Assembly (NCBI RefSeq): GCF_024198255.1
Contig: NZ_JAJVKW010000004.1
Coordinates: 124,001 to 188,000, forward strand
DNA length: 64,000 nt
Direction: 5' to 3'
DNA from: Myxococcus guangdongensis
Lineage (GTDB): Bacteria > Myxococcota > Myxococcia > Myxococcales > Myxococcaceae
Shown piece by piece: positions 27,971 through 36,446 of the stretch. The notes beneath the pieces were generated by a model. That model did no database searches. It had not been told where the DNA came from and was given only the letters and a program-made list of their open reading frames with translations. Numbering within the stretch: the stretch's first letter is position 1; every line of letters starts with the position of its first letter. A program made the position numbers and the translations under genes.

Positions 27971-28825
27971 CTACAGCGTGAGGACCATCGCCTCCTTGGC
28001 GGCGATGGCCTCCGGGCGGTGCTTGCGCACCTGCCGCAGCAGCTTGTCCATGGCCACGTCGTCGCGGGACGGGTCGTGGTGGAAGAGCACCAGCGTCTTG
28101 ACCTCGGCCGCGTCCGCGGCGGCCACGGCGGCCTGCCACGTCGAGTGCCCCCAGCCCGTGCGCGCCGGCCCACAGCGGCCGTGGTACTCATCCTCCGTGT
28201 ACATGGAGTCGTAGATGAACAGGTCCGCGCCGCGCGCGAACTCGAACATCGCCGCATCCATCTCGCTGCCGTGCTCCACGTCCGTCGCGTACACCACGGA
28301 CCGGTCGCCACACTGCACGCGATAGCCCAGGGTGCCACCCGGGTGGTTCAGCTCCAGCCACCGCACCTTCGCGGGGCCCACCTGCAGCGTGTCCCCAGGC
28401 GCCAGGTCCCGGTACGTCAGCTTCGCGCGGAACGCGCCCTCGGCCGTCACCGGGAAGTAGGGCTGCACCATCTGCCCGCTGAGCAGCTCGCGCGTGCTGC
28501 GCCCGTTGCGCGCGGGCCCGTTCACCGTCAGCTCGCTCGTCGGCACGAAGATGGGCGCGAAGAAGGGCAGCCCCTGCAGATGGTCGTAGTGGTAGTGCGA
28601 GATGAAGATGTTGCCGCGCACCGGCGACGTGCCCGACGCCAGCAGCGCGTCACCCAGCGCGCGCGCGCCGGAGCCCAGGTCGAAGATGAGCAGCTCGTCC
28701 CCACACCGCACCTCCACGCACGGCGTGTTGCCACCGTAGCGCTTCGTCTGCGGACCCGGGGCGGGGATGGAACCGCGCACACCCCAGAAGCGCACCTCGA
28801 ACGGCACGCGCGCCTGATTGCGCAC
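27971..28825 (-). CDS. MBL-fold metallo-hydrolase
   Basis: About 284 residues of the metallo-beta-lactamase fold. The opening EVRFWGVRGSIPAPGP is typical of a subgroup of phosphodiesterase-like MBL proteins. Metal ligands are in HYHYDHLQGLP, LNHPGGTLGYR, and later YATDVEHG and LFHHDPSRDD. The substrate is unknown. The start is uncertain: TTG 28903 would overlap the end of ribA by 47 nt, whereas GTG 28825 or 28807 avoid this. I use 28825. It lies just after ribA on the same strand and may be co-transcribed. Confidence 0.83.
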   Translation of the reverse strand: MRNQARVPFEVRFWGVRGSIPAPGPQTKRYGGNTPCVEVRCGDELLIFDLGSGARALGDALLASGTSPVRGNIFISHYHYDHLQGLPFFAPIFVPTSELTVNGPARNGRSTRELLSGQMVQPYFPVTAEGAFRAKLTYRDLAPGDTLQVGPAKVRWLELNHPGGTLGYRVQCGDRSVVYATDVEHGSEMDAAMFEFARGADLFIYDSMYTEDEYHGRCGPARTGWGHSTWQAAVAAADAAEVKTLVLFHHDPSRDDVAMDKLLRQVRKHRPEAIAAKEAMVLTL

Positions 28826-28856
28826 GGCGGTGTTGCGCCGCCGCGCGGGCGTCTTC

Positions 28857-29531
28857 TCAGCCGGCCTTGGCTTCCGTGTCGTCGTCCTCGGCGAAGAGCT
28901 CAATCAGGTGCCCCGTACGCTCGCGCTTCGTCCTCAGGTAGTCGACGTTATGCGGATTGTGCTCGGTCCGGGAAGGGATTCGACGCAGGACCGGAATCCC
29001 TTCCTCCACCATCCCGGCGATCTTCAGCGGGTTGTTGGTGATGAGGTCCACCGAGCGTACGTCCAGCGAGCGCAGCATCTCCGCGGCGATGTCGTAGCTG
29101 CGCAGGTCATCCGCGAAGCCCAGCTGCCGGTTCGCCTCGTACGTGTCCAGCCCCTTGGCCTGCAGCGCGTACGCCTTGATCTTGTTCCCCAGGCCGATGC
29201 CCCGGCCCTCCTGACGCAGGTAGAGCACCACGCCCACGCCCCGCTGGGTGATGAAATCCAGCGCCCGGTCCAGCTGCTCGCGGCAGTCGCACTTGAGGCT
29301 GCCGAAGACCTCGCTCGTCAGGCACTCGGAGTGGATGCGCACCGGCACCCCCTCCACCCCCGACACACTCCCCGCGACGAGCGCCACGTGCTCCCGGCCA
29401 TTGCGCTTGTCCCGGAAGACGATGGTCCTCAACGGTCCACGCCCCGTGGGGACGTCCGCCTCCGAGAACCGCTCCAGGTGCTGGGTGGGCTTTCGGGTCG
29501 GAAGGACCTGGGGTGAGCGAGTGTCCGACAT
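28857..29531 (-). CDS. ribA: GTP cyclohydrolase II RibA
   Basis: A 224-residue zinc enzyme that opens GTP for riboflavin synthesis. Zinc cysteines are in CLTSEVFGSLKCDC, the GTP-binding region is LRQEGRGIGLGNKIKAYALQ, and the LITNNPLKIAGM and RTEHNPHNVDYLRTK blocks are typical. It is a stand-alone RibA with no RibB (DHBP synthase) domain. The start at 29531 has a GGAG site. The C-terminus ends in an acidic, variable tail. No other riboflavin gene is nearby and no FMN riboswitch is visible upstream. Confidence 0.95.
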   Translation of the reverse strand: MSDTRSPQVLPTRKPTQHLERFSEADVPTGRGPLRTIVFRDKRNGREHVALVAGSVSGVEGVPVRIHSECLTSEVFGSLKCDCREQLDRALDFITQRGVGVVLYLRQEGRGIGLGNKIKAYALQAKGLDTYEANRQLGFADDLRSYDIAAEMLRSLDVRSVDLITNNPLKIAGMVEEGIPVLRRIPSRTEHNPHNVDYLRTKRERTGHLIELFAEDDDTEAKAG

Positions 29532-29656
29532 GGTGTTCTGGTCTCCGGCTGCGAGGCCCCCTGTTTGGTGCCCCACGGAACGCAAGTCAAGGCGGACTCA
29601 CCAACGGAGCCCACCCGGAATCGTGGAAAGGATGCGTGACGGACGCCTTCGGTTTC

Positions 29657-30889
29657 TCAAGCCCCCCAGGAGACGGGTAGCAACTCGACGCCGTCCCCAT
29701 GAGACAAGCTGCTGGCTTCCCTCGGGAAGTGAAGCAGGTGTGTGGCGGAGGCCGCGGAGCGCAGCGCCCCGGACGTCTGGGTGGACAACGGCCGGGCCCA
29801 CAGGCTTCCTTCCCGCCAGGTGGCCGTCACCCGCACGAAATGCGCCAGCCCCGGCGTCTTGGACAGCCGGCCGTCCAACCGCCCGGGCACCCGGGTGGGG
29901 GCCACGTCCGCGTGCCCCAGCAGGCGGCGCAGCGCGGGCCGGACGAACAGCTCGAACGTCACCAGCGACGACGTGGGGTTGCCGGGCAGGCCGAAGAACA
30001 GCGTGCTGCCGCGCTTGCCCACCACCAGCGGCTTGCCGGGCTTGATGGCCACGCGCCACAGGTGCTGCTCCACGCCCAGGGCCGCGAGGACCTCCTTCAC
30101 GTAGTCCCGCTCGCCCACGGACACGCCCGCGCTGGTGAGCACCACGTCGAAGCCGTGGGCGCGAGACAAGGCCTCGCTCACCGAGTCCCGCGTGTCCTGC
30201 GCGATGCCCAGCAGGGACGGCAGCCCGCCCGCGCGGCGCACCGCCAGCGCCAGGGACGGGGCGTTGGTGTCGACGATGCGGCCCTTGGGCGGCTCATCGG
30301 CCCGGCACAACTCGTCCCCGGTGGAGAGGATGGCCACCCGGGGCGCGCGGGGAACGGGGATGGAGAGCTGGCCCTGGCCCCACAACAGCCCCAGCTCGGG
30401 GATGCCCAGGGGCGTGCCCCGGGCCAGCAGCAGGGCCCCCTCGTGGGCGTCCTCGCCCCGGGGCCGCACGAACTGGCCGGACTCCACGGCCTCCAGGATG
30501 TCCACCTGATCCGCGCCGCCGTTGGGGACGGGGCGGGCGCGCTCGCGCATCACCACCGCGTCGGCGCCGTCGGGCAGGGGGGCGCCGGTCATGATCCGCA
30601 CGCAGGTGCCCGGGCGGACCTCGTGCCGGGGCGTGGCGCCCGCGTAGACCGTCTCCAACACGGGCAGTCTCACCGGCAGGGGACCCGCGAGGTCCGAGGC
30701 GCGCACCGCGTAGCCGTCCATGGCCGAGTTGTCCCAGGGGGGCAGGGTGCGCTGAGCCATCACGTCCTCCGCCAGCGTCCGGCCCAGGCCCTCGTCCAGG
30801 GACACCCACTCGGTGGCCAGGGAGGGAACCAGGGCCAGCACCCGGGCCCGGGCCTCGTCCTCCGGCAGCAGTGTCGCGGCGTCGTTCAT
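29657..30889 (-). CDS. moeA: Molybdopterin molybdenumtransferase MoeA
   Basis: A 410-residue enzyme that inserts molybdate into adenylated molybdopterin. N-terminal blocks LPPWDNSAMDGYAVRASDL and IMTGAPLPDGADAVVM, and the MogA-like domain with ILSTGDEL, IVDTNAPSLA, TSAGVSVGERDYV and LPGNPTSS, are all present and in order. The start at 30889 has a GGAG ribosome site about 9 nt upstream. It sits 125 nt upstream of ribA; moaA of the same pathway is 22 kb away. It is divergent from the H1-tailed protein gene. Confidence 0.97.
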   Translation of the reverse strand: MNDAATLLPEDEARARVLALVPSLATEWVSLDEGLGRTLAEDVMAQRTLPPWDNSAMDGYAVRASDLAGPLPVRLPVLETVYAGATPRHEVRPGTCVRIMTGAPLPDGADAVVMRERARPVPNGGADQVDILEAVESGQFVRPRGEDAHEGALLLARGTPLGIPELGLLWGQGQLSIPVPRAPRVAILSTGDELCRADEPPKGRIVDTNAPSLALAVRRAGGLPSLLGIAQDTRDSVSEALSRAHGFDVVLTSAGVSVGERDYVKEVLAALGVEQHLWRVAIKPGKPLVVGKRGSTLFFGLPGNPTSSLVTFELFVRPALRRLLGHADVAPTRVPGRLDGRLSKTPGLAHFVRVTATWREGSLWARPLSTQTSGALRSAASATHLLHFPREASSLSHGDGVELLPVSWGA

Positions 30890-31064
30890 GCGTGTGTTCT
30901 CCAGGGCTGTTCGCACCCAAAGTCCGAAGGAAAATCAAGTGTTAGTTTGACAGCCCTGCTGATCATCGTTACAAGCTCCAATCATCGCGAAGCCTGCCAG
31001 TCCTCCTGGGGGTGGCTTGGCAACCCGTTGAAAGTACACGGGAACTCTCAAGGAGACAGCGTCG

Positions 31065-32489
31065 ATGGCCAAGCCCAAGTCCGGGGCCAAGAAGGCGACT
31101 CCCGCTGGAAAGACTGGCGCGAAGCCCGCCGCGAAGAAGGATAAATCCGCCCGGCTGGATCTGATCAAGAACGCGTCCAAGCGCGTCGCCACCTCGACGA
31201 CGAAGGTGGTCAAGGCCGTCGCGGAGACGGTGACCAAGGGCGCGAAGTCCGCGGCGAAGAAGGCGGCCGCGGAGGTCGCCCCCGAGAAGGGCAAGGCCAC
31301 CGAGAAGGTCGACAAGGCGGAGAAGACCGAGAAGGTCGCGGCGACGAAGAAGTCCGCCGCCAAGCCCGCTCCCGCCGCCAAGTCCGCCACGGCCAAGGCT
31401 CCGGCCGCCCCCGCGGCGAAGGCGCCCGCTGGGAAGGCCGCCGCTGGCAAGGCGGGCGCCAAGGCGTCCGCGCCCGCCGTCCCCGCCGTGGAGAAGCCCC
31501 GTCCCCGCGCCACCAAGCTGCCGCCCCCGGGCGAGCCGCTCACCAAGCGCGAGATGGAGCAGCTGCTCACCGCCGGCGAGGGCCGAGGCGTGACGGGTGA
31601 GGGCAGCCTCAAGGGCCGCCTGGTCGTCCTCAACGAGATGCCCAACCTGGTGGTGGTGGGGCGCGACAAGCGAGAGCTCACCTTCCTGCTCCAGGGGCCG
31701 GACCAGGAGGTCCTGCCGGCCTACGTGAACCACAAGGTCTCCGTCAGCGGGTTGATCCGCAAGACGACCAACCACGGCGGCGTGGTGGACGTGCGCAAGT
31801 ACTCCGCCAAGAAGCCGGAGGCCGAGGTGGTGGAGGCGCCCCCCGCGGACACCGAGCCGCGGCTGCGCTACCTGTCGCCCGGCGAGGTCTCCATGGTGAC
31901 GGCGGCCGGCATGGGCGCGGGCATCAAGGGCTTCGCGGCGGTGCGCGGCAACCTCGAGATGACGGGCGAGGAGTTCGTGCTCGTCGTGTCCAACGGCGGC
32001 ACCCGTCAGCAGGTCTCGTTCCTCATCGAGGGCAAGGCCGCGGTGAAGGGGCTGCGCAAGTTCGTGGGCCACACGCTGCAGGTCATGGGCGTGGTGGACA
32101 AGACGTCGGGTTGGGGTGGCCGCATCGGCGCGGAGAACGTGGAGCCCCGTCCGTCCGAGGCGCGCGCGGTCTCTCGCGACGAGATGGAGCTGGTCCACAT
32201 CGAGGGCGAGGTGCCCACGAGCGTGGACGTGAAGCTCAACCACGGCCTCACCGTGCGCCTGCCCGAGCAGCCGGGCTTCACCTGGGCCATCGAGCCGACC
32301 GCCGCCAAGCGCGTGGGTCTGCGCGAGGCCAACTTCGAGCCGGGTCCCAATGGGGGACCGGCCACCCGCGAGTTCTTCTTCACCCCCCGCAACCCGGGGA
32401 CATCCGAGGTGGAGTTCTTCCTGGCCAAGGCGCTCGCGCCGGGCCTGGTGGATCGCTCCTTCAAGATCAACGTCACGGTCAAGCCCTGA
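31065..32489 (+). CDS. Protein with histone-H1-like N-terminal tail and chagasin-like C-terminal domain
   Basis: A 474-residue protein. Residues 1-155 are Lys, Ala and Pro rich with many AKK, AAK and KAPA steps, like histone H1 or the Myxococcus CarD tail, and probably bind DNA or RNA. The middle (about 160-245 and 265-345) has two similar beta-rich modules, each with a GLR(K) or GLIRK step, possibly OB-like. The C-terminal 105 residues resemble a chagasin-type peptidase inhibitor (I42): LPEQPGFTWAIEP corresponds to the NPTTGF-W loop, and GPNGGPATREFFFTP to the GGxGxxxF loop. These domain names are tentative. An AAGGAG site precedes the ATG. rnr follows after 108 nt. Confidence 0.72.
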   Translation: MAKPKSGAKKATPAGKTGAKPAAKKDKSARLDLIKNASKRVATSTTKVVKAVAETVTKGAKSAAKKAAAEVAPEKGKATEKVDKAEKTEKVAATKKSAAKPAPAAKSATAKAPAAPAAKAPAGKAAAGKAGAKASAPAVPAVEKPRPRATKLPPPGEPLTKREMEQLLTAGEGRGVTGEGSLKGRLVVLNEMPNLVVVGRDKRELTFLLQGPDQEVLPAYVNHKVSVSGLIRKTTNHGGVVDVRKYSAKKPEAEVVEAPPADTEPRLRYLSPGEVSMVTAAGMGAGIKGFAAVRGNLEMTGEEFVLVVSNGGTRQQVSFLIEGKAAVKGLRKFVGHTLQVMGVVDKTSGWGGRIGAENVEPRPSEARAVSRDEMELVHIEGEVPTSVDVKLNHGLTVRLPEQPGFTWAIEPTAAKRVGLREANFEPGPNGGPATREFFFTPRNPGTSEVEFFLAKALAPGLVDRSFKINVTVKP

Positions 32490-32597
32490 AAGTCGCTTCC
32501 CGGAGGAGGACTCCGGGAAGCAGTCGGTCGCCGGGGGGTTCCCGCCCGGCCGCTTCGGGCTTACCCGTTCCCGTAGCGGCCGAGCCGCGACCCCACC

Positions 32598-35500
32598 GTG
32601 AGCATTCCTCCCGACCTTCTCCAGCAGATTCTTTCCGACGCAGACCACCCGCTGGGCATCAAGGAGCTCCTGCGACTCGCGGGCCTGCATCCTGGCCAGC
32701 AGACCGAGCTCAAGCGCGCCCTGCGCGAGCTGGTCCGACAAGGCGCCATCGTCAAGGAGGGCAAGCGCTTCCTGCGCCCCGGCCCCCGTCGTGACGAGGC
32801 CGTGCGTCCTCCTCCCGCGGTCCATGAACAAGCGCTCCCGGACGCGCCCCCTCGCTTCGGAAAGGCGCACTCGAACGAGTCGCGCGCCCGCTTCCAGGGG
32901 CATGGAGGGCGCGGCCAGGAGGGCGGCGGTTTCCAGGGCCGGGGTCCCGCGCCACGCGGTGCCCGCGACGCCGGACGCCAGGGGGGTGGCCGGCGCGACG
33001 AGTGGCGTGAGCGCTCCGGACAGCGAGGCCGGCGGGAGCGGCGCTTCGGCGAGGTGCTCGACACGGTGGAGGGCATCCTCCACGTGCATCAAAATGGCTT
33101 CGGCTTCGTGCACCCGGTGTCGGGCGAGGGCGAGAACATCTTCCTGCCGCCCGGCGAGGCGCAGCGCGCGCTCGACAACGACAGGGTGGTGGTGGAGGTC
33201 GCGGGGCGGCCCGGACGGTACGAGGGCCGGCTGGTGCAGGTGGTGGACCGACGCCGCGAGCTGGCGGTGGGCGTCTACACCGCGCACGGGCGCCACGCGC
33301 TGGTGCTGCCGACGGACACCAGCCTGCCAGGCCCCATCCGCGTGCCCTTCACCCAGATGGCCCAGGAGGGCGACCTGGTGAAGGTGCGCCTGGGCGTGGG
33401 CGCGAACCTGTTGGATCCGGGGCGTGGGCTGATCGGCGAGGTGGCCGGCTCGCTCGGCAAGCCCGGCACGCCGAGCTCCGAGGTGATTGGCATCGCCTAC
33501 TCGCAGGGCTTCTCGGACGAGTTCCCTCCAGAGGTCATGGACGAGGCGGACCGCTACGCCGTGACCGTGTCCGAGGACGAGGCGCGCGGCGAGCAGCGCA
33601 GGGATTTGCGGGCGATGGCGCTGGTCACCATCGACGGCGAGGACGCGCGCGACTTCGACGACGCGGTGTACGTGGAGGAGCAGCCGGGTGGCTGGCGGCT
33701 GGTGGTGGCCATCGCGGACGTGACGCACTACGTGCGCGAGCGCAGCGCGCTGGACACCGAGGCGCTCCGGCGCGCGACGTCCGTGTACCTGCCGGACCGC
33801 GTGCTGCCGATGCTCCCGGAGCGGTTGAGCAACGGCATCTGCTCGCTGCGTCCCGACGAGGACCGGCTGTGCATGGTGGCGGACATGACGTTCGACACCC
33901 AGGGCCAGCGGCGCTCCTCCACGCTGTACCCGGCGGTGATGCGCAGCCAGGCGCGGTGCACGTACAACGAGGTGCAGGACGTCCTCGAAGGCAAGGACGT
34001 GCCGCACCGCAACGCCTTCAAGCCGCACTTCGAGCGGATGATGTCGCTGGCGCGGGCGCTGATGAAGATGCGCAAGGCGCGCGGCGCCATCGACTTCGAC
34101 CTGCCCGAGCACAAGGTGGTCGTGGGCAAGGACGGCCTGCCCGAGCGCATGGACAAGCGCGAGCGCAAGGACAGCCACCGGCTCATCGAGGAGTGCATGC
34201 TCGCCGCGAACGAGGCGGTGGCGCGCTTCTTCCAGGACGAGGGGCTGCCCACGGTGTACCGGTTCCACGGCGAGCCGGACGAGGAGAAGCTGGCGGCCTT
34301 CGCCGCGCTGGCGCAGGCGTACGGCTTCAAGCTGCGCTTCGAGGACGGGGTGTCGTCGAAGGAGCTGGACGCGTTCATCAGCCAGCTGGCGGGCCACCCG
34401 GAGCAGCGGGCGCTGAACCAGCTGCTGCTGCGCTCGATGATGCAGGCCGTGTACACGGCCTCGAAGGTGGGGCACTACGGGCTCGCGGCCGAGCACTACC
34501 TGCACTTCACCTCGCCCATCCGGCGCTACCCGGACCTGTTGGTGCACCGGCTGCTGAAGGCCCACTGGGCGCGGCAGGGCCGCAAGCCTTCTGAGGCCGT
34601 GCTCGAGCGCGAGGAGGAGAAGCTCGAGGACATGGCGATGCAGTGCTCGGATCGCGAGCGCGCGGCCATGCAGGTGGAGCGCGAGGTGGTCTCCTTCTAC
34701 GCGGCCCTGATGATGAAGGACCGCATCGGCGAGGAGTTCGCGGCCACCATCGCGGCCATCACCGACTTCGGCTTCTTCGTCGAGCTGGACGAGGTGCACG
34801 TCGAGGGGCTGGTGAAGGCGGAGACGCTGGGGCTGGGCTCGAAGCTGGACAAGCAGACGCACGCGCTGGTGTACCCGAACGGGCGCCGCGTCCGCGTGGG
34901 CCAGAAGCTGCGCGTGCGTCTGCTGTCGGCGAACCCGACGGCGCGCAAGATTGACTTCGAGGCGCTCCAGTTCGACGGCGAGGCGCAGCTGGCGCGCCGT
35001 GAGGGCGGGACGTCCTCGCACCGTCGTCCCGAGCGCCGCGAGCAGGTGGCGCACGGCAAGCACCGGACCGATCGGCCGGGGCGCTGGGAGCGCGACGAGA
35101 AGAAGCAGGGCTCCGCCCGTGGCTGGGCAGCCCGCGAGGAGCCCGCGAGTCCCCGTGGTCGGTTCGTGAGGGAAGGGCGCCGCGAGGAGCAGCCCGCGCG
35201 GGGCGAGGAGCAGCCCAAGCAGCCCTGGCGCGACGAGTCCGCGAACAAGCCTCGCGAAGGCAGTGCCGAGCACCAGGGGCACGGAGAGAAGCGTCGGGTC
35301 TTCATGCGGCCCGAGCAGCAGGGCGTCGAGGCGCGAGTCGAACAGCCAGTGGAGCAGGTGTCCCCGACCGTGAAGGAGTGGGAGGTGCCTTCCGCTCCCG
35401 AGGCGACGGGCGGCTCGCCGCATCCTGGTTTCGACAGGCTCCGGGCCTTGGCTTCGCAGGGGCAGCGTGGCGGCGGTTCCGGCGGTGCCAAGGGTGGGCG

Positions 35501-36224
35501 TCCGCACGCGCCGCAGAAGCATGGGCACGGTGGGAAGCCCGCGTCGAAGGACGCACGCTTCCACAACAACCGGCCTCCGCCGAAGTTCGAGCCGCCGAAG
35601 CCTCGTGAGGAGACGGATGCCGCGTTCTCTCCCGAGAACTGGCAGCCCTCCGTTCCCGCCGAGCCTCCCGCGAAGCCCGCGGTGGCGCGTGAGTCGTATG
35701 TGGAGCCGCCGGCTCGTGTGACGCAGGAGGTGGTGTTGACCGCGGAGCCCGTGGTGACGGCCTCTGCGGAGGCGGGTTCCCGCACCGTGGCGCCGCCTGT
35801 TTCGCAGGTTCGTCCCTCGGACGTGATGGACGCGGAGGTCGTGGGAGAAGCGCCCGCGAAGAAGCGCTCACCGCGTGCGAAGACGAAGCGCGAGTCCTCC
35901 ACCGCGAGCACGCGGAAGACCGCCAGCAAGCCCGCAGCCACGGCCACGAAGAAGTCCGCGAAGAAGCCCGTGGTCGCGAAGAAGCCCATGGCCGCGAAGA
36001 AGGCGCCCAAGGTGAAGGCCGCCAAGGCCAAGACGACGACGCCCAAGTCGAAGCCCGCGAAGGCCAAGGCGACGACGCTCAAGTCGAAGCCCGCGAAGGC
36101 CAAGGTCGTGCCCGCGAAGGCCAGGACGGCGCGGGCTCCGACGAAGGCCGTCGCGAAGAAGGGCAAGAAGGCCGCGTCCGCGAGCAAGTCTCGCGGCACG
36201 AGCAAGCCTCGGACGAAGCGTTGA
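32598..36224 (+). CDS. rnr: Ribonuclease R with long basic C-terminal extension
   Basis: A 1208-residue 3'-5' exoribonuclease (RNB family), much longer than the usual 800 or so. An N-terminal winged helix (about 1-60), a basic Gly/Arg linker, two cold-shock OB domains, and the RNB core follow, with the catalytic Asp cluster D349, D352, D354, D355 (DARDFDDAV) and later YLHFTSPIRRYPDLLVHRLL. An S1 domain ends near 790. Residues 790-1208 are an added low-complexity extension: first Arg/Glu/Gln rich, then Pro rich, ending in Lys/Ala repeats (KSKPAKAKATT). DNA under the last part contains a 36-bp near-direct repeat. The GTG at 32598 has no clear ribosome site. Confidence 0.93.
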   Translation: MSIPPDLLQQILSDADHPLGIKELLRLAGLHPGQQTELKRALRELVRQGAIVKEGKRFLRPGPRRDEAVRPPPAVHEQALPDAPPRFGKAHSNESRARFQGHGGRGQEGGGFQGRGPAPRGARDAGRQGGGRRDEWRERSGQRGRRERRFGEVLDTVEGILHVHQNGFGFVHPVSGEGENIFLPPGEAQRALDNDRVVVEVAGRPGRYEGRLVQVVDRRRELAVGVYTAHGRHALVLPTDTSLPGPIRVPFTQMAQEGDLVKVRLGVGANLLDPGRGLIGEVAGSLGKPGTPSSEVIGIAYSQGFSDEFPPEVMDEADRYAVTVSEDEARGEQRRDLRAMALVTIDGEDARDFDDAVYVEEQPGGWRLVVAIADVTHYVRERSALDTEALRRATSVYLPDRVLPMLPERLSNGICSLRPDEDRLCMVADMTFDTQGQRRSSTLYPAVMRSQARCTYNEVQDVLEGKDVPHRNAFKPHFERMMSLARALMKMRKARGAIDFDLPEHKVVVGKDGLPERMDKRERKDSHRLIEECMLAANEAVARFFQDEGLPTVYRFHGEPDEEKLAAFAALAQAYGFKLRFEDGVSSKELDAFISQLAGHPEQRALNQLLLRSMMQAVYTASKVGHYGLAAEHYLHFTSPIRRYPDLLVHRLLKAHWARQGRKPSEAVLEREEEKLEDMAMQCSDRERAAMQVEREVVSFYAALMMKDRIGEEFAATIAAITDFGFFVELDEVHVEGLVKAETLGLGSKLDKQTHALVYPNGRRVRVGQKLRVRLLSANPTARKIDFEALQFDGEAQLARREGGTSSHRRPERREQVAHGKHRTDRPGRWERDEKKQGSARGWAAREEPASPRGRFVREGRREEQPARGEEQPKQPWRDESANKPREGSAEHQGHGEKRRVFMRPEQQGVEARVEQPVEQVSPTVKEWEVPSAPEATGGSPHPGFDRLRALASQGQRGGGSGGAKGGRPHAPQKHGHGGKPASKDARFHNNRPPPKFEPPKPREETDAAFSPENWQPSVPAEPPAKPAVARESYVEPPARVTQEVVLTAEPVVTASAEAGSRTVAPPVSQVRPSDVMDAEVVGEAPAKKRSPRAKTKRESSTASTRKTASKPAATATKKSAKKPVVAKKPMAAKKAPKVKAAKAKTTTPKSKPAKAKATTLKSKPAKAKVVPAKARTARAPTKAVAKKGKKAASASKSRGTSKPRTKR

Positions 36225-36373
36225 GCGCAGGTGCCGCGCGCGCGAGCGACAGTCGCTCGCCGCGCGGTGTGGGGCAGGTGGGCCACACGATGTGGGGTGC
36301 GCCCCCCTGAATCCACGCGGCGACAACTGTGACGGCAGCACTTGCTCCCAGGTGACTCCGTGCGAGCGCCCCA

Positions 36374-36389
36374 TGGCATGTCACTTGCC
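36374..36389 (+). promoter_or_regulatory. Sigma-54 (-24/-12) promoter
   Basis: TGGCATG TCAC TTGCC: the invariant GG (36375-36376) and GC (36387-36388) are exactly 10 nt apart, and 6 of 7 positions of the TGGCACG element match. Transcription would start near 36400, giving a leader of about 47 nt before the ATG at 36447. It needs an NtrC-type activator; one is encoded at 218-1642, but no link is shown. The gap 36225-36446 holds no other feature. Confidence 0.8.
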
Positions 36390-36446
36390 TTGAGGGTGCG
36401 GACACACGAGGCGTGTGCGCACAGTCATCTTGTCGAGGAGTGGAGC

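Noticed and set aside
30969..35564. A 1531-codon open frame on the minus strand opposite the H1-tailed protein and rnr genes
   Set aside because: It runs antisense to two clear genes, is low-complexity (His, Arg, Leu) and is explained by high GC at third codon positions of the real genes.
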